This document shows, in pieces, positions 1 to 6,326 of a stretch of DNA of 6,326 nt. This stretch comes from Candidatus Binatia bacterium (GTDB lineage Bacteria; Desulfobacterota_B; Binatia; UBA9968; JAJDTQ01): the NCBI GenBank assembly GCA_022827045.1, contig JAJDTQ010000058.1:1-6326 (forward strand). Direction: 5' to 3'. The notes under the pieces were generated by a model. It was not told the DNA's origin. It ran no database searches and worked only from the letters and a program-made list of their open reading frames with translations. Numbering within the stretch: the first letter of the stretch is position 1; each line of letters begins with the position of its first letter. Position numbers and translations under genes: made by a program.

Positions 1-54
1 CACCTGAAAGCTTCGCTTCGCCAAGTCGATCCCGATCATGGTAACCTTTTCCAT
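1..54 (-). CDS. IS110-family transposase, N-terminus only (cut by window edge)
   Basis: The first 18 codons of a minus-strand gene run off the left edge and read MEKVTMIGIDLAKRSFQV. The segment IGIDLAK-x-x-FQV is the conserved opening of IS110-family transposases, whose RuvC-like DEDD domain starts with the Asp of GID (here residue 10). In this family the enzyme recombines a circular form of the element into its target; for some members (such as IS621) a non-coding bridge RNA made by the element guides this. The start is ATG at 54, preceded by a near-perfect Shine-Dalgarno at good spacing. A second in-frame ATG at codon 6 is possible but less well placed. DnaK, the usual neighbour of grpE, also begins with a GIDLG motif, but the residues LAKRSFQV after GID fit IS110 and not DnaK (GIDLGTTNS). 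I cannot see whether the gene is intact. Wording close to the IS1111 subgroup is recalled only, not verified. Confidence 0.8.
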   Translation of the reverse strand, partial: MEKVTMIGIDLAKRSFQV

Positions 55-59
55 GGATG

Positions 60-69
60 CCTCCTCCTT
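60..69 (-). promoter_or_regulatory. Strong Shine-Dalgarno of the IS110-type transposase
   Basis: On the minus strand the sequence AAGGAGGAGG precedes the ATG at 54. Its AAGGAGG core (69-63) leaves 8 bases before the start codon. It is the best ribosome binding site in the window and fixes the transposase start. Confidence 0.7.
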
Positions 70-73
70 CGTC

Positions 74-95
74 GTGGCGTTCATACTACCGCCAC
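74..95 (-). other. Inverted repeat (possible RNA hairpin) in the leader of the IS110-type transposase
   Basis: GTGGCG at 74-79 is the exact reverse complement of CGCCAC at 90-95, leaving a 10-base loop. It sits just upstream of the transposase ribosome binding site. IS110-family elements carry structured non-coding ends, so this could belong to the element's end or to a leader structure. A 6-bp stem in GC-rich DNA can also arise by chance. Function is not known. Confidence 0.35.
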
Positions 96-154
96 CTTGG
101 CACATTTCGATGCCGTCGGGAGGGGGCGTCCATTCCATCGCTTACAGTGTGAAC

Positions 155-793
155 CTAATCATCGGTCGGGCCGTTTTCAACCGCGTTTTCGTCATTTGTT
201 TCGTCTTTTTCTCGTAAAGTCGCGGCCTTAGCGACACTCACCAGGGAAGGCCGCAGCAGCCGGTCGGCCAGGTAGTAGCCCGGGTGAACCTCGTCCACCA
301 CCGTGTTGGCCTCGTGCTCGTCGGTTTCCACCTGGGCGTAGGCCTCGTGCTTCTCCGGATCGAACGGCTGTCCCTTCGCCGTGACCTGCGTGACCCCGTG
401 TTTCTGGAGCGCTTCGAGGCAGCCCCTGAGCACCAGCTCGATGCCGTCCAGCAGCGGCCGCGGGGTGCCGTCGTCCGGCGCGTGCCGGGCCGCGCGCTCC
501 AGGTCGTCGATGACCGGCAGGAGATCCCTTACCAGGGATTCGTTAGCGTACCGGATAGCGTCGTGTTTCTCGCGGGTTACGCGTTTCTTGTAGTTCTCGG
601 TCTCGGCCGCCTCGCGCAGGTAGAGATCGTGGTTGAGCCGCGCCTCCTCGCGCGCCGTCTCCAGCTCCGCCATGAGCCGTTCGACCTCCGACGGCTCCTC
701 TGCCGCGGGCGCCCCTTCGCCAGCGTCGGGCCGGGTTGCCGTTTCCTCTTCCTCCACGGCCGCCTCGGCCCGGTCTCTGCTCTCTTCACCCAT
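155..793 (-). CDS. grpE: GrpE, nucleotide exchange factor of the DnaK chaperone
   Basis: A 212-residue protein, the usual size for GrpE, which acts in the cytoplasm as a dimer that drives ADP release from DnaK during protein folding. The first 35 or so residues are acidic and low-complexity (MGEESRDRAEAAVEEEE), as in the disordered GrpE N-terminus. Residues 35-85 form a long heptad-like helix containing ENYKKR, followed by the helix with LLPVIDDLERA (91-102). From about 133 comes the beta-wing domain that contacts DnaK: GVTQV, FDPEKHEA (144-151) and the signature ending HPGYYLADRLLRPSLVSVA. I chose ATG 793; the reading frame stays open to 895, but those extra residues do not resemble GrpE and include a probable promoter. 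The ribosome binding site is weak. No hrcA lies upstream, and instead of dnaK an IS110-type gene lies 100 bp downstream on the same strand. No CIRCE operator (TTAGCACTC-N9-GAGTGCTAA) is visible. Confidence 0.95.
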   Translation of the reverse strand: MGEESRDRAEAAVEEEETATRPDAGEGAPAAEEPSEVERLMAELETAREEARLNHDLYLREAAETENYKKRVTREKHDAIRYANESLVRDLLPVIDDLERAARHAPDDGTPRPLLDGIELVLRGCLEALQKHGVTQVTAKGQPFDPEKHEAYAQVETDEHEANTVVDEVHPGYYLADRLLRPSLVSVAKAATLREKDETNDENAVENGPTDD

Positions 794-866
794 GATGCTG
801 TCGTGATTCCGGCGTGCTGTCCCAATACGAGGGAAAAACAGTCCCTCCCCCGTAACGGGCCGAGAG

Positions 867-895
867 AAGTTAATCACCGGATGGGGCCTTGTCAA
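867..895 (-). promoter_or_regulatory. Candidate sigma-70-type promoter for grpE
   Basis: On the minus strand a perfect -35 hexamer TTGACA (895-890) is followed after 17 bases by TAACTT (872-867), a poor -10 matching three of six consensus positions. Transcription would begin near 860 and give a leader of about 65 bases. A small stem CCCG-TAA-CGGG (849-859) lies near that start point. CCCCAT occurs right after the -35 box but too close to act as a sigma-32 -10 element. The rest of the 794-1053 divergent spacer shows no gene; a recO promoter must lie there, with only weak candidates such as TATACG at 966-971. Confidence 0.4.
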
Positions 896-1053
896 GGTAG
901 CCGGAACGGAGGGGCAAATCGTCCGGAAGTGGACGTTCCCACGCGACTTTTCCCCTGCCTTCGTGTATACGTACGGGATATAGGCGATTGCGCGGCGGCA
1001 CCGGGGGTTGGGCCGACAGGCCGGGGGACGCCGTTCACGTCGGGGGGTATTGA

Positions 1054-1884
1054 GTGCCGGCGATACGGTCGAGCCCGGCCATCGTGCTGCGGTCCTGGGC
1101 TTACGGCGAATCGGACAAGATCGTCTCTTTCCTCACGCGGGATTTCGGCAAGATCAGGGGCATCGCCAAGGGAGCCAAGCGATCCCGCAAACGATTCCTG
1201 AACGTTCTGGAGCCTTTCACGCTGGTCCAGCTGCGTTTCCATCAGCGCTCCAACAGCCCGCTGGCCTTCGTCCACGCCTGTGACTGGGTGTACGTGTTCC
1301 GGGAGCTGACCCGCACCCTGGGCAAGATCGCCCACGCCTCCTATCTGGTGGAGATCACCGACGAGTTGACGCGGGACGGCGACGAGAGCCTTTCCCTGTT
1401 CACCCATCTGCGGGACGGCCTCCGGTTCCTGGAGGGGAACGAGGCGTCGACGGAATTCCTCACCGCGTTCGAGCTGACGCTGCTGCGCCTGGCTGGCTAT
1501 CAGCCCACGCTGGAGCATTGCCAGCGTTGCGGCGCCACGCCCGCTGCCGGCGACGAGCGGAACAGCGGCTTCGCGCCGGCGCATCCACGGGCAGGCTCCA
1601 GACCGGCGGCCGCTTACGGCAACGGCCGTTGGGAGTTCAGTCCCCGGGACGGCGGCGTGCTGTGCGGGAATTGTTGCGGTCTTCGCAAGGAGTCGGTGCC
1701 CTTGTCGGCGGAGGCCCTGGCCATCATGGCCCATTTCCAGCGCCACGGCTGGGCGCGGGGGGAGTCCCCGCCGTTCTCCGCGCCGGCGCTCAGGGAGACC
1801 CGCGAGGTGCTGCCCTTGTTTATCCAGTACCAGATTAGTAAGAAGCTCAAGTCCGCGGCCTTCCTGAACGGCTCCTTTCAATAG
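1054..1884 (+). CDS. recO: DNA repair protein RecO
   Basis: A 276-residue protein matching RecO, which with RecR helps load RecA onto SSB-coated single-stranded DNA in the RecF pathway and also anneals DNA. The N-terminal OB-fold is recognisable from [13 protein letters not shown] (9-21) through [19 protein letters not shown] (26-44) and VLEPF. A helical middle part follows (about 85-150), then a zinc-binding pair CQRC (156-159) and CGNC (204-207). The C-terminus reads [17 protein letters not shown], typical of the family. The GTG at 1054 is the earliest possible start because an in-frame TGA directly precedes it (1051-1053); a G-run at 1042-1047 may serve as ribosome binding site, 6 bases away. 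The odd part is the stretch between the two Cys pairs: about 44 residues including an Ala/Gly/Arg/Pro-rich run (roughly 162-190), longer than I expect for RecO. It is probably first in an operon with the GlyRS gene, 49 bp downstream. Confidence 0.93.
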   Translation: MPAIRSSPAIVLRSWAYGESDKIVSFLTRDFGKIRGIAKGAKRSRKRFLNVLEPFTLVQLRFHQRSNSPLAFVHACDWVYVFRELTRTLGKIAHASYLVEITDELTRDGDESLSLFTHLRDGLRFLEGNEASTEFLTAFELTLLRLAGYQPTLEHCQRCGATPAAGDERNSGFAPAHPRAGSRPAAAYGNGRWEFSPRDGGVLCGNCCGLRKESVPLSAEALAIMAHFQRHGWARGESPPFSAPALRETREVLPLFIQYQISKKLKSAAFLNGSFQ

Positions 1885-1933
1885 CGTCCGGGAAGGCCGC
1901 GTTTCGACGACAGACGGGAGACCCACAGCGCCC

Positions 1934-3255
1934 ATGAACGAACACGCGACGATGGAAAAGGTCGTCAATCTTTGCAAGCGGAGAGGGTTCATCTTTCCGT
2001 CCAGTGAGATTTACGGAGGAATCGGCAGCACCTGGGACTACGGCCCCGTCGGAGTGGAGCTCAAGCGCAACGTCAAGGAGGCGTGGTGGAAGGCGGTGGT
2101 GACCGGCCGCAACGACACCGTCGGCCTCGACGCCTCGATCCTGATGCACCCGAGGGTGTGGGAGGCGTCGGGCCACGTCGCGGGCTTTTCCGACCCGCTG
2201 GTGGAGTGCAAGGTGTGCCACCGCCGTTTCCGCGAGGACTTCCTGGAGGAAGCGGGCAAGTGCCCGGCCTGCGGCGGCGAGGTCACCGAGGCGCGGCAGT
2301 TCAACCTCATGTTCAAGACCTTCATGGGGCCGGTGGAGGACACCGCCAACACGGTGTTCCTGCGCCCCGAGACCGCCCAGGGCATCTTCGTCAACTTCAC
2401 CAACGTTCTGGACACCGCGCGCCAGAAGATCCCCTTCGGCATCGCGCAGATCGGCAAGAGCTTCCGTAACGAGATCACCCCCGGCAACTTCATCTTCCGT
2501 ACCCGCGAGTTCGAGCAGATGGAGATCGAGTACTTCGTCAAGCCCGGCGAGGACGAGGAGGCGTTCCAGTCCTGGCAGGATGCGCGCATGCGGTGGTACG
2601 TGGACAACGGCATCCGCGCCGGCAACCTGCGCCTCCGTCCCCACGGCAGCGACGAGTTGGCCCACTACGCCAAGGCCTGCGTGGACGTGGAGTACGAGTT
2701 CCCGTTCGGCTGGTCGGAGCTGGAGGGCATCGCCAACCGCAGCGACTTCGACCTGAAGCAGCACATGGAGTACAGCGGCAAGGACATGACCTACTTTGAC
2801 GAGGCCACCCGCAGCCGCTACGTCCCCTATGTCATCGAGCCTTCCGCCGGCGTGGACCGGCCGCTGCTGGCGTTCCTGGTGGACGCCTACGACGAGGAGG
2901 AGTTGGAGGGCGAGCGCCGCATCGTCCTGCGCCTCGACCCGCGCCTGGCGCCGTTCAAGGCCGGGGTCTACCCGCTGCTGCGAAAGGACGGACAGCCGGA
3001 GCGCGCCCAGGAGATCCGCGACATCCTGAAGGAGCATTTCCCCGTGGTCTATGACCAGGCCGGCTCCATCGGCCGCCGCTACCGCCGGCAGGACGAGGTC
3101 GGCACCCCCTTCGGCGTCACCGTGGACCACGAGACCATGAAGGACCAGACGGTGACGCTGCGCGACCGCGACGCCATGACCCAGGTGAGGATTCCGGTGG
3201 ACCGGCTGGTGGATGAGATCCGCCGCCGCATCGACCCCCGGACGAGGGACCGGTA

Positions 3256-3256
<1 letters not shown>
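1934..3256 (+). CDS. glyQS: Glycyl-tRNA synthetase, single-chain alpha2 (class IIa) type
   Basis: A 440-residue class IIa synthetase that charges tRNA-Gly with glycine using ATP, in the cytoplasm. It is the homodimeric form shared with archaea, eukaryotes and part of the bacteria, not the two-gene GlyQ/GlyS tetramer. Visible: the N-terminal catalytic opening [15 protein letters not shown] (26-40); a CxxC pair (CKVC 92-95 and CPAC 110-113) likely to bind zinc; [12 protein letters not shown] (144-155); motif 2 around FRNEI (177-181) with [11 protein letters not shown] (191-201); motif 3 [10 protein letters not shown] (306-315). A C-terminal anticodon-binding domain spans about 335-435, with [20 protein letters not shown] (374-393). 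ATG 1934 is preceded by GGGAG at 1916-1920, rather far away; ATG 1952 (codon 7) is an alternative without a better site. The 49-bp gap from recO leaves no room for a T-box or promoter array. The stop overlaps the ppdK start. Confidence 0.95.
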
Positions 3257-5976
<2,720 letters not shown>

Positions 5977-6018
5977 TCCAGGGTCCGGGCCAAACCTCAC
6001 AGACCTCCCCTATAGTTC

Positions 6019-6034
6019 TCGGCCGCCCGGCCGA
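6019..6034 (+). terminator. GC-rich palindrome after ppdK, weak terminator candidate
   Basis: TCGGCCG-CC-CGGCCGA is a perfect inverted repeat 43 bp after the ppdK stop. As RNA it would form a short stem with a GCCC loop. It is followed by TTCATCATTC, not a T-run, so a classical Rho-independent terminator is not established. Its position still makes it the best candidate for ending the recO-GlyRS-ppdK transcript. The stretch from 5977 to 6090 shows nothing else I can name. Confidence 0.3.
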
Positions 6035-6093
6035 TTCATCATTCATGTGGGCGCACCTCTCCGCCAGGTCAGCGCCTCCGTCAATACCCATCC

Positions 6094-6178
6094 CCCTCTC
6101 CCTCTGGGAGAGGGTCGAGGTGAGGGTGCGCGTGTCATCGCAAGGGGTGGGAACGGCAGGGTTGTTAGGGCCCTCACC
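6094..6178. repeat. REP-like palindromic intergenic repeat
   Basis: CCCTCTCCC (6094-6102), loop TCT and GGGAGAGGG (6106-6114) give a perfect 9-bp stem, followed by TCGAGGTGAGGGTG. Its GGTGAGGG (6119-6126) is the reverse complement of CCCTCACC at 6171-6178, giving an outer pairing. The wording closely resembles a repeat scattered through intergenic regions of many GC-rich bacteria (CCCTCTCCC...GGGAGAGGG...GGTGAGGG), recalled and not searched here. It lies between ppdK and the right-hand mobile element. Small minus- and plus-strand reading frames across this repeat are its by-products and not genes. Confidence 0.6.
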
Positions 6179-6191
6179 CGGCCTTCTGTGC

Positions 6192-6234
6192 AACCGGAAC
6201 ATGGTTTACGTTTTGAACCGGGAACATGGTTTAC
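6192..6234. repeat. Direct repeats AACCGG(G)AACATGGTTTAC, probable insertion sequence end
   Basis: Two nearly identical units, at 6192-6209 and 6216-6234, share AACCGG-AACATGGTTTAC and differ by one G; the period is about 25 bp. A third, weaker version (TTTGGTTACC, 6238-6247) overlaps the stop codon of the neighbouring minus-strand frame. Spaced copies of one motif at an element's edge are known as transposase binding sites, for instance in IS21-type elements. TGTGCAACC at 6187 could be the outer tip, but the true boundary is not shown. The stretch is visibly richer in A and T than the block to its left. Confidence 0.5.
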
Positions 6235-6242
6235 AACTTTGG

Positions 6243-6326
6243 TTACCGTTGATGCCACTGGAGCGCGGGAGAGATGGCGTGGGTGCGCTCATTGAGGGTT
6301 CCGAGGAGATGGAAGCTGTAGCGGAT
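6243..6326 (-). CDS. C-terminal fragment of a probable transposase (cut by window edge)
   Basis: A minus-strand frame enters from the right edge without a stop, runs 27 codons and ends with TAA at 6245-6243. It ends in HLLGTLNERTHAISPALQWH and then QR. I do not recognise the family with confidence. It is placed as a transposase or integrase C-terminus because it abuts the spaced direct repeats that look like an insertion sequence end, and because an unrelated transposase flanks the other side of the block. The other two minus-strand frames here are less plausible: one stops within 12 codons, and the other reads on through the repeats. With only 84 bases, chance cannot be excluded. Confidence 0.35.
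   Translation of the reverse strand: MRYSFHLLGTLNERTHAISPALQWHQR

Noticed and set aside
1..54. Start of dnaK
   Set aside because: dnaK would be expected beside grpE and also begins with a GIDLG-type motif, but the residues LAKRSFQV after GID match IS110 transposases and not the GIDLGTTNS of DnaK.
873..897. Sigma-32 heat-shock promoter for grpE (CTTGACA and CCCCAT)
   Set aside because: The two boxes are only 3 bases apart, far too close for a sigma-32 promoter.
284..1201. A 305-codon plus-strand frame crossing grpE, the divergent spacer and the start of recO
   Set aside because: It overlaps two well-supported genes, crosses the divergent promoter region and has no recognisable domain.
1885..1933. 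T-box leader before the glycyl-tRNA synthetase gene
   Set aside because: The gap is only 49 bp, with no room for a specifier stem and antiterminator, and the usual T-box sequence is absent.
892..1992. A 366-codon open frame antisense to recO
   Set aside because: Codon-aligned shadow of recO, without a motif or ribosome binding site.
1847..3130. A 427-codon open frame antisense to the GlyRS gene
   Set aside because: Same codon-aligned antisense effect; the protein is repetitive in Val/Ala/Leu/His/Asp and resembles nothing, while the plus strand encodes a complete synthetase.
6192..6234. CRISPR array
   Set aside because: Only two clear repeat units with a spacer of about 6 bases; spacing and number do not fit a CRISPR array.

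Overview
The window is a block of bacterial housekeeping genes from a strongly GC-rich genome, bracketed by the edges of two apparent mobile elements. Codons end mostly in G or C, and Leu TTA/CTA and Ser TCA are nearly absent, so long stop-free shadow frames run opposite every real gene. The order recO - glycyl-tRNA synthetase - ppdK, with grpE divergent, suggests an uncultured Gram-negative lineage related to the former Deltaproteobacteria or a similar GC-rich candidate phylum such as NC10, Rokubacteria or Tectomicrobia. This placement is an inference from gene order and composition only.

Layout. Positions 1-54 (minus) hold the first 18 codons of an IS110-family transposase with a strong ribosome binding site. 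About 100 bp further on is the 3' end of grpE (155-793, minus), the nucleotide exchange factor of DnaK. A 260-bp divergent spacer (794-1053) carries a candidate grpE promoter and no gene. On the plus strand follow recO (1054-1884, DNA repair), a single-chain alpha2-type glycyl-tRNA synthetase (1934-3256) and pyruvate phosphate dikinase (3256-5976). The last two overlap by one base (TAATG), so these three genes look like one operon.

The 266 bp after ppdK (5977-6242) contain no convincing gene. They hold a short GC-rich palindrome, a repeat-type hairpin (CCCTCTCCC/GGGAGAGGG) with a second outer pairing, and a directly repeated motif built on GGAACATGGTTTAC. These direct repeats abut the 3' end of a minus-strand reading frame (6243-6326) that enters from the right and looks like a transposase C-terminus.

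How the parts work together: RecO (recombination repair), GlyRS (translation) and PPDK (pyruvate/PEP conversion) have no shared pathway, and their linkage looks like an ordinary housekeeping operon. GrpE would normally lie beside dnaK; here an insertion sequence sits directly downstream. I found no strong candidate for a new biological system. The points most worth checking are the insertion sequence next to grpE, the one-gene GlyRS in the recO-ppdK slot, the long linker in RecO's zinc-binding region, and the repeats at the right edge.
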